A program made the translations under genes and the position numbers. A stretch of DNA of 64,000 bases from Camellia lanceoleosa (lineage: Eukaryota > Streptophyta > Magnoliopsida > Ericales > Theaceae): contig CM045761.1 in NCBI GenBank assembly GCA_025200525.1, positions 99,114,182-99,178,181 of the forward strand. The letters are read 5' to 3'. Positions 35,180 through 46,008 of the stretch are shown here, piece by piece. Every line of letters begins with the position of its first letter. Position 1 is the stretch's first letter. Under the pieces are notes generated by a model. It made no database searches. It was not told where the DNA came from and saw only the letters and a program-made list of their open reading frames with translations.

Positions 35180-37515
35180 TTAATTAAATGTCATCCCTTT
35201 CAATTTTGCAGGGCTCTTTAAACATGATGAAGCTTCCATAGGAGTGTGCATTGTTGGATGAACTAAAATTCCTTGAGGAAAAAAAAAAAATTTAAAACAT
35301 GCATTAGAATAAATTTTATTGACTATTTTTTTTTTTTTTTCAAATTTAAGTATATTAGATACCTGAGAAATTGGAGGATTGTATAATGCTTGAAAAGACA
35401 AAAGCGTCAATTGTGGTGCGATGGTGGATAGTTAATGCCATGCACGAAAAGATTATACCCGTAATTCATCACTTGTGGCCAATAAGATATTTGAGTATGC
35501 TAAATGATTACAAGTAAATGCAATGTGTCATTATTATTACATTTGCACCATATATTGTAAATATTTTGTTAAAAAAATAAAAACTCACGTGTGGTTTGTT
35601 TGAAGATAGATTTTGGACATCTACTTTGTTGTCGCATTGATCAATACTCTAAGAATATTTTGAAGTATTTATAATTAAATTGCACAAAGTAAAAAATAAA
35701 AATAAATAACAAAAGGAAAAGAAATGGCATAGTAAATAAGATTAATACCTGAGTAAGGCAAGGTCGTGAAATAACTTTTGTCCTCTTTCCAATCTTCTCA
35801 TGCCAGGGCTTTAATCTACTACCACCCTTCTATGCATTGTCTTTTTTTTTCAAACCCTTAACTCGTTCAAAATTTGAATCAATCTTATTTAATTCCATGT
35901 CAGTGGAGCCTCCACTACTAGAAGCATTGGAGCTATTTAGTGAAATGATCATATTGTTCACTTTTCACACAAATTAGAAATACTGTTGTCCACAAACTCA
36001 TATACAACATCATATTCAAATGATCGAGCTACTCATTTTACCATTCTAGGACAAAGATGCCTATAACGTGCTGATATCACCAACTTTGGATCAATCTCAT
36101 CCACTATAACTTTTTTAACCTTAGATGAACAATCATTTGCAGCTAGCCTCCATTGACCTAGCGTACATCTCTCAGGAATTTCCATAACATTGATCTGATA
36201 GAGCACTTTAATCGCATGACCACACAAAATTTCAAAACTCTCAAATTTTTGACAAGTACAACGAACATCTCGAAGAGTTTTGCCTCATAAATCATCAAAT
36301 TGCATATTACTCACCACAATATACTCTCTATCTTCTCCATACAAACCAATCACATATGTAATTTCTCCTTCAACCTCATGGCATTTTCTTACTTGACAAG
36401 AAAGAAACTTGTCAAACTCGCCATGGAACAAGTCAAAGATAGAAGGGGTATACAGTATCGCAGTTTGAACTAACAAGGAATAATTCTTGATCTTTATTCT
36501 TGGTAACTTTTGTCTAGATTGGTAAATGGCCTTATTTCATTATACCTCATCTATAACACCATGATCGAAATGGGTAAAGAATTGAACGATGTTATGGTCA
36601 GATTTTAAATGCCTTTTTAATTTTGCATTCAAGCTCTCACTAAGTTTGGTGCTTCGCATACCTACATTTTGACCACTTTGTATATACATGTGCCCACTTT
36701 TCTCTAAGTTCCCAAGTTTTCTTCATTTATATATTCTCCTCCAAGTTGTATTTAATAATCAAATAATTCCAAACTTCAACTAACCCATCTTCATCTTCAT
36801 ATCCAAAAATGCAAGCTTTAAAGTCCCTTCCAAATGTTGAGTTGCCCTTGAACAAATAGCCTAAATACTTTAAGGCATTTTGCCTAAAGTAAAAAGTACA
36901 CAATCCATGACTAACATCAGATAGGACGTGAGAAATCGCCTTAGCCATTGCTTGATCTTGGTCTGTAAAAATAGTACAAGGTCTTTTTTTCCAACATTGC
37001 ATGCAAGAAAGTTTCAAATAACCACTCAAATGATGTTGTAGTTTCATCATATAGTAATGCGGTACCAAAAATCACAGTCATTCTAAAATGGATAAAACTA
37101 GTAAAAAGAGAAAATGGTTGATATTCTTTGCTTGTTCGGAATGTTTTGTCGAATGACATTATATCCCCAAAAGTTCCATAACCTATAATCATCTGATGGT
37201 CAGCCCCAAAAGTATTGGTTATCATTTTGTCAACATCCAATTGAACTGCATAGCTAAAATATGGATTATCAGCAACTTGTCTATGAAAATATCTCAATAT
37301 GGTACATGCTTTACCATATTGCAAGTCTCTCTGTCTTTTTACATGCAAATAGATTTTTTGGGCTTCTCACGTGAATCCTACAAATTCTCTCCCTCTTGCT
37401 TGGGCTCTAACAAGATCATGTAATGCCTTGAGCGATAAACTAGTAGCGTCAGCTAGTTCCACATTTATACCTTGAGCCTTACACACCTTTCTTTTAGACG
37501 ACATCATATGAGAAA
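35180..37515 (-). pseudogene. FAR1-related MULE transposase, central and C-terminal part
   Basis: Continues, on the minus strand, the protein started at 43357 after removal of LTR D. In order: linker S-S-K-R-K-V-C-K-A-Q (37500-37470); the MULE transposase core from about 37300 to 36730 with F-G-D-I-M-S-F-D, an F-G-T-A-L-L-Y-D-E-T stretch, T-I-F-T-D-Q-D-Q-A-M and H-G-L-C-T-F; and a SWIM zinc finger at about 36270-36200 with C-T-C...C-G-H. A downstream basic region (35760-35900) and candidate last exons near 35410 and 35260 follow an apparent intron. Frameshifts (near 36960, 36730 and elsewhere) and LTR D make it inactive. FAR1/FHY3 plant transcription factors descend from such transposases, but the flanking inverted repeats show this copy is the transposon. 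Confidence 0.85.
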
Positions 37516-38397
37516 TGTCATGACCCAGACCCGCCCCTATAGGTTTAGCATCGTAACCAGCCAGGAATCCCCAAAAACAAAATTTCAAATATTTAAAATC
37601 ATATTGGGGCCTAAAACGGAAGCAAAACAAAATAAAAATGTCCATTGAGCTTGTACCTACATGATACAATAATAATTTATAGACATATACAAGTTTCATA
37701 TATCTCACACACATATATATATTTAAGACTCAGCAAAACACCAAAAAACTTTGACAAAGCTAAAGGGCTAAATTTCTTGGCTCTACTCGAGCCTAACTTG
37801 CTCTATTTTGGAAGCTCTTCAAAAGGTCGACACGGGTAGACTCCGAGGCTTTCTCTACCCTTGTTGCTTAGTTTGCTCACCTACATATACATATAAATAG
37901 TGAGCTAAAGCCCAGCGAGTAATAACAGAATAAAGAGGTTAAATGAATGAAGTTCGAAGATAATACAAAAACATGTCTTACGATTTCGAAACGAATCTTG
38001 AATCATTTTCAAAGTAAGGCATTTGCCATATTATATCAAACTTTATAGCAAAACATTTTCCATATCAAATCATATATTTCAAGTTTTGAATCAATCCATT
38101 TCCAATAGGCGAAACAATTCGTTTAGCCATCAAATTAATCCTTTGCTACAATAAAAACCATTGTTCAATGGCATTTTCGATACAATTCTGATTTCAATTC
38201 AATTCTCAGTGATCCATGTTATCCCAATAGCAACACTCATTCAATGACAATTTGCGTGGTACATCCAATAGAGTAACAAAGTATCAATAACAATAGGACC
38301 TCAAGGGTCAATCAATGGGACCACAATGGGTCAATCAATATACCATATCCAATGTGACCATTAAGGTCTAACAGCAGAGATCTCTGTGTTTCAATTA

Positions 38398-38610
38398 TCC
38401 AATAGGCCACGGTATTGTTTCCCCCAGGCAAGGGCCAATGGGCCATGGTATTAATTTCCCCTAGGCAAGGGCCTCTTTATCAATGGGACATGGTATTGTT
38501 TCTCTCAGGCAAGGGCCTCTTTATCAATGGGCCATGGTATTGTTTCCCCTAAGCAAGGACCTATTAAACAATGAGCCATGGTATTGTATCCCCCAGGCGA
38601 GGGCCTCACT
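38398..38610. repeat. 44-bp tandem repeat in LTR D, about five copies
   Basis: Each unit contains CCATGGTATTG, a pyrimidine run, CAGGCAAGGGCC and a TCTTTAT-type spacer. The best-preserved unit is 44 bp; the first is shorter and the last diverged. There are no unique spacers, so it is not a CRISPR. Confidence 0.85.
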
Positions 38611-39007
38611 AAAGGATGCCACGAATACATTTTCAAAAGGGAACTTCATTCATTCGTAAGAGATTAAAGTTTCAATAAACCATTCGTTTCAATAAGCCAT
38701 TCAATCATTCATATATCAATTTCGATAACAATAACTTTTTCAAAAATAAATATAACTCAAACATATCTTTATAGAGTTATTACTCACAATGGGTTAAGTT
38801 GATATAAGGCCTCGGACGTCCACCTAAACGAATCACATAACAAAAACACAATAGAACCACCATTCAATATTCATTTCAATTCAATTCAACTCTCTTGATG
38901 TGTTTCTAGTTTATTTCATGACTATGTAAGTCCAATTGGTGCCTAAGAATACTTAGAATGTCCTAAGGAAGCAATTATGCATTTACAAGAGTTAGTCAAA
39001 ATTTGCT

Positions 39008-39125
39008 GAAAATAGGGTCCTCGCTCGAGCGCCACTTTGGTCGCTCGAGCGGACTGTAAAATTTTGAAAAACTTCTGGGAGTTTGATTTCACGCTCAAGC
39101 GAGACTTTCCTTGCTTGAGCGGACA
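39008..39125 (-). repeat. CGCTCGAGCG palindrome cluster in LTR D
   Basis: Four words: CGCTCGAGCG twice exactly, then CGCTCAAGCG and TGCTTGAGCG. No clear TATA box follows in minus-strand sense (only CCTATTTTC), unlike A and the nested LTR. Confidence 0.6.
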
Positions 39126-39751
39126 GTGTGAATTTTGGAATTTCTAGAATTGTGTTTGAAGTTCAAATTTGATGTTCGAAGCCTCAAAACTTGTATTTTT
39201 GGTACAAAAATATGGAGAACCATTGTATAACTTAGTAAACACTCTCAATTAGAAATCATTTATTCAAAATTATGCTCCAATTGTCCAAATTTAGATTTAA
39301 CTCATTTTCTTTATATTAAACCCACAATTTTAAAATATGAATTAAACTTTCCAAACCCTTGAAAATTTCATGATGTATGTAAAAATAGAACCCAAATTCA
39401 TTATTAATAGAAAAAATCAAACTTAACTATGAATTACACAAATCAATTTCTTAGAAATTCAACTTAACTCAATTTTTTAATCAGAACTTAATTGATGATC
39501 ATAGATGTTCCAAAATGTGTTTAAATTGAATAAAACTTTTAAATTCAATTACATGCATGGATTAAATATAGCGATCCCGGTTTTCCCTTTTCTTTATTTG
39601 TCGTATCCGGACTCGGTTCCGTGGAGTTGGTTGTTGTTTATACCTCGTTTGCATCCTTTACTCTTTGCATTTGAGCCTTGGGTTGTGTTGGGAAGGTTTG
39701 GAACAGGTTGATTGAGCTTAGAGACCAAAAACAGTTACCCAGATTTTGGCC

Positions 39752-40010
39752 TCTCCGCTCGAGCAGGGGTTTGGACGCTCGAGCGGGAAAAACAACCATC
39801 TAGTATTTCCTACGCAGTGTTGGACGCTCAAGTGGGGGATTGGCCGCTCAAGCGGGAGTTTGTGAGTGCCGCTCGAGCGGGGACCTGTCTGCAAAAGTTC
39901 TGGGAGTGTGCATTCGCCGCTCGAGCGGGGGATTGGCCACTCGAGCAGGAGTCTATGAGTGGCGCTCGAGCGGGGGTTTCCACGCTCGAGTGGGGCAACT
40001 GGTATAAGGT
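39752..40010 (+). promoter_or_regulatory. Nine CGCTCGAGCG-like palindromes then TATA box
   Basis: Nine copies within 240 bp, four of them exactly CGCTCGAGCG. The rest are CGCTCGAGCA, CGCTCAAGTG, CGCTCAAGCG, CACTCGAGCA and CGCTCGAGTG. Most are followed by GGG. GGTATAAGG at 40001-40009 comes directly after the last copy, and a CT-rich tract lies at about 40050. This looks like the U3 promoter of the LTR. Confidence 0.6.
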
Positions 40011-40936
40011 TCCGAGATTCAGCTTTTTGGCTCACTTTTTCACACCCGTTTCTCTCTCTTACTTTTCCAAAAAGCCATTCGAGAGCTTCTCTTTCTAAAA
40101 CCATAACTTCTCTCTAAGTATTGATCTAGCTAGGGTGTTTTCCTCACCTTTGGTCTTTACAAAAGTTGGGTTGATCGTCGAGGGCTTTACTTTGATCCGA
40201 AAATTTCGAGTTTTGGAGCACGTTGAGTTTCGTCATCTTCTTTTCTTGAGCTCCAAATTTGAGGTAGGGATTCCTACTCACTATTATGGTCTTTGACATA
40301 GATTATTGGTAGTTTTGATAAAGTGTTGAAGTTGGTTGATTTTGGGACTTAGGGTTTCAAAATGGTATAAAAGATGGTTTGTTATTTTGATTCTTAAACA
40401 TGTACTTTGGATCTCAAAATGATGATTTGGGTGTTGGTTGTTGATATTGGAACTTATGGTTAATATTGAGAGTTGTGGGAGAAAGCCCTAATTTGTGTAT
40501 TTATTAATTGGTATAATTAAATTTAGGAAAGTTATGGATTTGTGAAATTTAAGTGAATATAATGAAATTGGCTCATTATTAGATGGACTAGTGGAGTTGA
40601 CTTTATTTATCGCTCACTTTTGAAATGTTGATAATTTTACCTGTTGGAGCTTTTATTATCTGTTTAGAAATAATTGATTGGGCTACCAGTGGAGGGTAGT
40701 TTTGATTGTTGTAGACAATGCATGACGATTAGGCAAACTAAAACTAATCGAATGGATGAGTCATAAAGTATGACTGTTGAATGAATACATTAGCTTTATG
40801 TATTGATTGATTATGTATACTACCAAGGTGTATATATATATGTTGTTTTGTGTGGGCGGTTTATTGGAAGAAAGGGGCTGGACCTCTAAACCGAACGGTT
40901 TATTGGAAAAAAAGGGCTGAACCTCTAAACCGGAAA

Positions 40937-41150
40937 TTGATACAGCTCCTATGCTTATCTATTGAAGTGTTGATACAACTTCTATGCTTATCTATTGAAG
41001 TGTTGATACAGCTCCTATGCTTATCTATTGAAGTGTTGATACAGCTCATATGCTTATCTATTGAAGTGTTGATATAGCTCATATGCTTATCTGTTGAATT
41101 ATTGATATAGCTCATATGCTTATCTGTTGATTTGTTGGTATAGCCCATAC
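40937..41150. repeat. 33-bp tandem repeat, about six to seven copies
   Basis: The unit is TTGATACAGCTCCTATGCTT followed by ATCTATTGAAGTG. Because 33 is a multiple of three, both strands stay open and give false repetitive peptides. Later copies drift (TGTTGAATTATTGATATAGC). Confidence 0.9.
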
Positions 41151-42073
41151 GCATATTTAATGGGAAATGGGAAATGTTTAACATGAGTTACTGTCTCATC
41201 TAAGTTGTTGGCTAGGTTCTGAGCCGTAGCTAAATTATGAATTGGATAAGAAATAGAAAATGAAATGACACACGAATACAGTGGTCATGTAATGAAAGTG
41301 GTGTATGAATTGGTTTATGTGAGTTAAACACTTATCAATTGCTAAAGTCTTAATTATTACTCATATTGTGTTTAGCATATCTCTACTGGGCGTTGGCTCA
41401 CCCTATATGGGACATCATTTTCAGGTACAAGTAGCATGCCACCTCCAAGGATATAGCTTGGACGGAGATGAGAGTTGAAGACTCTTTTGGTCCTTTTGTT
41501 TGTATTATATGTATACCAAGCTTTGGGCTTTCCTTGTATAGAGTTAGTACTCTTTTTTTTTTGTAACCAAGTGTTGACTTGGAAAGATATAAGCCCTTAC
41601 GGCATTTGCTTTTGTTGTTAACATGTAATACTGTTGTAAGAACTACTCTGATGAATGAAAATGTGTTGATTTCTGTTATATCATTGCATGTCTAGAATGA
41701 TGGGTTTTGTGTATTATTTTGAGGGCGTGACATTAAACAAATTCCTAATTTTCATAATAAAACTAAAACTTCCTTTAATTCCAAAATCAACTGTCAAATT
41801 TCATGAACTCATGATTTTTATAACTTTTTCTTCAAAGTCATTTATATACTCCATTGCATGGATCCAATCTTCAAACATTTCTTATTGCATGTAATTTATA
41901 GAACTCAATTTAAGAATGGTTCTCAAAATTGAACCCAATTTCAAATCCATAAGCCTTTTAAACATGAATTCTTCCAAAATCAAGGTTGAAATCCCTACCT
42001 TTAATCTTCAATTGATGGCTTCTTTGATGATCTTGCATTTCCTTATTGAATTTTCTTCAAACCCACCACATAG

Positions 42074-42108
<35 letters not shown>

Positions 42109-42927
42109 GGTTTTACCCAGCACAAAGAGAGGAAGAAGTTGCCTATTCTCTCTCCTTATGTTTACACTTATACACATATACACACATATTTCTCTACACA
42201 CACTAATTTCTCTGCACACCCATCTCCAAATACACCCTCAATTCTAGATTATTCTACAATTTAATGTATGATCAAAATTAATTTAATTTAGCAACATTTA
42301 GTCTTAATAAATCTTGATTAACACATAATTAAATCAATCATGATTAATCACAAATCCCACTTAATTTAATTAATCTAATTTGACTCCCTTTAGAGCTAAA
42401 TTAATTATATTTAAATTTATCAATCTAAATCAGATTTTTAATCAAACTCCCAAAAGGCTCCAAATATTAAATTAAGCTTATTGTCATCATCAACTTTGAT
42501 TCCCCAAATCATTTAGACCTTCAATTTCTAAACAAACTCCAATTTTTCGTCTATAAATTACATATTCAAATTGGACACCCCTAAATAAATTTAATTCGTA
42601 ATAATCACAATTTTCAATCCTCATAATTTAATTAACTTAATTGACTCCAATTCGGATCTAATTAATCGAATCTCAATTTTACTAAACTGAATGAATATTT
42701 AATTAAACTCACAAATGGGTGCGTAATTAAAATTAAATTGATTCAATTTCTTAATTTCACTTCCTTGAGCCATTTGGACCCTTAAAATAAATCTTCAATA
42801 GAATCATATACGAATCAGACTCCACAATTCTCAGAAATCCCAAATTAAATCAAGGTAACGACTAATTGAAATTCAAATCTCCATGATTAATCAAATATAA
42901 AATATTATACGAGGCAGGGTCGTCACA

Positions 42928-43357
42928 AGAACATTGAGGAATATGCATAATATGGTTATGGGTGTTATCAAACTTAGTAATAACCCATTTCGATAATTCC
43001 CAATCTAAGGAGACATACATGAATGCTTTACAATTAGTTCTTGTGTCTTGTCGAAGTTGTTTTACCATTTCGCTTTGCTTATCTTTTTATCCCTCTTTAC
43101 AGCAAACAAACTTTCTATTAACCATTATCTTTTTCTCCCTCTTTACAACAAACAAACTTTCTATTAACCATAATACCATCTTTCTTACTTTTCATATGAT
43201 AATCCCTTCTAATACTAAATCCCATAATTCTTCCATATTCATTATAGAATTGAAAAGCAACTTCCTTTGACTTAAACTCTATTGCAAGACTTGGTGTGTG
43301 CTCTTTTAACCACCTCTCATTATCTTCTATACACCCCTTGAGTCCATTAGCCTCCAT
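42928..43357 (-). pseudogene. FAR1-related MULE transposase, N-terminal part
   Basis: It starts M-E-A-N-G-L-K-G at 43357. It contains the FAR1 DNA-binding domain: F-K-S-K-E-V-A-F-Q-F-Y-N-E-Y, G-F-S-I-R-R, then N-R-K-F-V-C and, after the break, C-K-A-F...W-V-I-T-K-F...H-N-H (the C2H2-like zinc chelating pattern of the WRKY-GCM1 fold). A 46-bp tandem duplication at 43091-43182 repeats the N-R-K-F-V-C-C-K-E-G stretch. Because 46 is not a multiple of three it shifts the frame and brings in a stop. The protein continues at 37515 once LTR D is removed. Confidence 0.85.
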
Positions 43358-44008
43358 TAATAATAAGAATCTGATAATAAAACAAGAAAATTAAAATTAA
43401 AAAAATAAACTCACAATATCTATTTTGTGTCATATATAGATAAATAGATATGATATCATTGCTAGTTATTTTAATGCAAAAGTTACATTACTTTTTTGCC
43501 TCAAAAGCAGCAGAAGAGTTTAAAAAGTGGTACATATGAAACTAACAATATAATAAATGAATTGCTATATTATTATTTCTTTTTATAATTAATTAAGAAT
43601 AAGTTTCCACTTTAGCTACTTACTTATTTTAGGCAAACATTGTTAAAAAATAATAAAATGAAGCAACTTGCTCCCTTATAATAATATAAAATATATGCAA
43701 TAAGTTGATAGCAAGATTAATGTTAACGATTCCAAATAAATTATTAAATATTTTATACAATATTCATATGATGTGCGATTCATGCGGGTCTCATGTGGTG
43801 TGAGTCTCACACTCATGTGAGTATAATGTAAAATATTTAATAATTCATTCAGGCACTAGTTTTTTTTTATAGAAAAAAGTATGCCCTAAAATTTGCATGC
43901 AATAAATAAATAAATCAATAAATAAATAAATCGTTCGATTTCCTATTTTTTATTTGTTTATTTATTACAAACATAATTATTTCAATATAAACATGTTATA
44001 CATATGCA

Positions 44009-44050
44009 TGTATGTGTATGTATGTATGTATGTATGTATGTATGTATGTA
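44009..44050. repeat. (GTAT)n microsatellite
   Basis: Ten near-perfect TATG units inside the MULE, just before its right inverted repeat. Confidence 0.9.
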
Positions 44051-44390
44051 TAATAAATATATATAAAATAACATACAATACCTAAAATAGAGCAAGGTTG
44101 TGAATCACTCTGACAATGGTGAAAAAGCCCTCTCCTTGCAACAATTAGCTTGCCCTTTTTCTCTAAAATGAACCCTAATTCTAAAACCATATTATTCGGT
44201 CGTTGTTTTGAGTGCTTTTTTTTTTTAATAATTTTCCTAGCGTGAAACAATGTAGTTTCGAAACCTAATGACTGAATGGAAAAGGTGGGGTATTTTGAGC
44301 GGGCTCAAGCACGTGTTTTCATTGTTCTTTTCCTTTTAGTATATAAGGCAAACACACAAAACGACAACATTGTGCTATCACAGCGTAGTG

Positions 44391-44709
44391 CTGTAACAAC
44401 ACCTACTCCAAACCCAAAAACTACATGTGACAACCCTACTCTGGCTAGTTACCGAGGTTACTAAAGGCCATTTCCAAAACAAAACAAAATAACTACGTGA
44501 GCGGAAACAATTTGATTATACCGAAATACCAAAATGGTTTGTATTAAAACAAACAAAGGAGTTGTTACTTATTTATAGTAGAAAAGCCATTAGCATATCA
44601 GACTAACTTGTTTACAAAGCCAAGGAGTTAGACTTGTACAAAATATATTTACAAATTTTACAATAATAGTTGGTGATTCTACTCCATTGCCCCTTCAAAA
44701 GCTATTTAC

Positions 44710-44759
<50 letters not shown>

Positions 44760-45790
44760 TTTTCTTTTTTGAAATTGTTAAAATCAACTATAAGCATAAT
44801 ACTGAGTGAAAAGTATTATACTAAAAGCATAAGGGTCATAAAATCACATGGGTAAGCATTTAGGCTAACTTTAATAAGATAATAAACTTTTGAATCAAAA
44901 CAAATAAATTGTTCATGCTCATTTTAGATAATGAAAATCTACTTTGAAAAACATATATATACAATATCATCATGTACCATATATCCATAACCATCATATA
45001 GAGCAAAACACGATAGGTCAGTGAAGAACAATCATAGGTAAACATGAACCAATGGATTCGTGACTACACAGAGGGCCACTGAAGTGACAAATATTAAGGT
45101 CCCCCAAAGGCAGAGGACTTCTGTACTTTCATTCTAGTACTTACAAAACATTTATTCATATTATGATTTGTCAAATAATTGTTAGAGCTATATATAACAA
45201 AAAAATTATATCAATGGGTTTCCTTTTTTAGACAAAATAAGGTTCATAAGTCAAATTATATCTTTGGAACAGTAATAGAGTTTGCAAAATATGATTTAGC
45301 ATAAAACAATTTAGGGTAACTCAAAGCATAATAAAATTCACCTTAATCGAAACTTTGTTTCTCAACATTCATTAAACTTGGTCATCTTTTGGTAATTCTA
45401 TTTCAAAATATAATAACAATGATTTAGTGTTTGTCGATGCTAAACTTGTAGTTTATTAATACTTGTGTGCCTATTAAGGTCGTAGTATAGAAGCCTAAGG
45501 GTTATGGAGCCTAGATTCATAGAACAATGAGTTGAAAATCAAATTTTTGGCCTGGCCAAATGTCATCTTGGTCATTCACCTATGGTCCCGATAACTCGAC
45601 AACCAACTTCGGTGTTCTTTATAACGATAGACGCTTGCTTGTTGACATTAACAAAGCCTGCGAGTGGCAAAGTCATTCGGGATATCAAGCAACGAATCAG
45701 TTTTTTCTGAGCCCACAATGATGCAATGCAACTTAATAATTAAACCATCAATCTCATAAAATATAAATTTTCAAGTCAATCTAACTTAAG
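44391..45790. other. LTR-like and retrotransposon-leader DNA, no gene
   Basis: At 44426 TGTGACAACCCTACTCTGGC followed by TAGTTACCGAGGTTAC resembles the LTR ends of elements C and D, so a diverged minus-strand LTR may begin here; its other end was not found. A (CT)n run of 48 bp lies at 44711-44758. About 45440-45790 should be the internal leader of element E, given the primer site at 45791. No convincing coding sequence. Confidence 0.4.
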
Positions 45791-46008
45791 TCCCCAGTGG
45801 AGTCACCATGGACGTCATGCCCTTTATAGGTATGAGGCACGTTTACACCCAAATGATGTGCCAACTTGCTTTAACCAACAAAGAGTCGTCACTTAATTTT
45901 TAATGGGGAATTAAGAAATCTTTAACAATGAAAACTAAGCTGAGGACCTAATACGTCATAACCAGAAATTATAGGTTATGCAGCTAAGGTACAAAAGGAG
46001 AAGGTCAT
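45791..46008 (-). repeat. Primer-binding site and LTR start of Tat-like element E
   Basis: 45791-45808 is the reverse complement of TGGTGACTCCACTGGGGA, differing from the primer site of T3 (TGGCGACTCTGCTGGGGA) by three transitions. The LTR begins near 45818 (TGCCCTTTATA). Its minus-strand content (a GAGTCGTCACTTAA-like block, then GGTACAAAAGGAGAAGGTCAT) parallels the end region of T3 and T4. It is cut at 46009 by element C and resumes at 53269. Confidence 0.65.

Larger units (their letters stand above)
39567..41732 (+). mobile_element. Solo LTR nested in LTR D, TTAAA duplication
   Basis: It starts TATAGCGATCCCGG (expected TGTAACGACCCGG with a few transitions) and ends GGGCGTGACA. TTAAA flanks both sides (39562-39566, 41733-41737). 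Sequence near 41390 (GGGCGTTGGCTCACC, then ACAAGTAGC) parallels the GCTTTAGCTCAC region of the other LTRs in this group. It carries a palindrome cluster, a TATA box at 40003, and a 33-bp tandem array. No internal domain is present. Confidence 0.83.
37516..42927 (-). mobile_element. Solo LTR D inside the MULE transposase
   Basis: The plus-strand view begins TGTCATGACCC and ends GGTCGTCACA, matching LTR ends of element C (TGTCACGACCC...). Flanks are AGAAA (37511-37515) and AGAAC (42928-42932), 4 of 5 identical. Removing it rejoins the FAR1-type reading frame (...H-I-P-Q-C-S then H-M-M-S-S-K-R). Net length is about 3.24 kb once the LTR nested at 39567-41732 and its duplication are subtracted. 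No gag, pol or primer site is present, so it is a solo LTR. It contains a 44-bp tandem array (38398-38610), palindromes (39008-39125) and a CT run (42073-42106). Confidence 0.8.
34121..44390 (-). mobile_element. Mutator-like element (MULE) with long terminal inverted repeats
   Basis: Left 34121-34296 and right 44230-44390 are inverted copies of each other over about 165 bp. Shared blocks include CGTTTTGTGTGTT (left) against AACACACAAAACG (right), GCTTGAGCCC against GGGCTCAAGC, and TCATTAG..TTCGAAACTACAT-like sequence on the inner side. Flanking 9-mers TAATAACAA and CTGTAACAA agree at 6 of 9 positions, a possible worn 9-bp duplication as expected for Mutator. Inside is a FAR1-type transposase on the minus strand. 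A small inverted-repeat element (34321-34565) and a double LTR insertion (37516-42927) sit within it. Confidence 0.82.

Noticed and set aside
38398..38610. Regularly spaced repeats resembling a CRISPR array
   Set aside because: Contiguous 44-bp tandem units without unique spacers, in a plant LTR.
39712..40104. Overlapping 128-codon ORFs on both strands with repeated A-R-A-G-x-W-x-L-E peptides
   Set aside because: They arise because the CGCTCGAGCG palindromes read open on both strands; there is no domain, and the region is the promoter part of a solo LTR.
40850..41184. Repetitive ORFs (C-L-S-I-E-V repeats plus strand, S-I-D-K-H repeats minus strand)
   Set aside because: A by-product of the 33-bp tandem array, a multiple of three, in an LTR.
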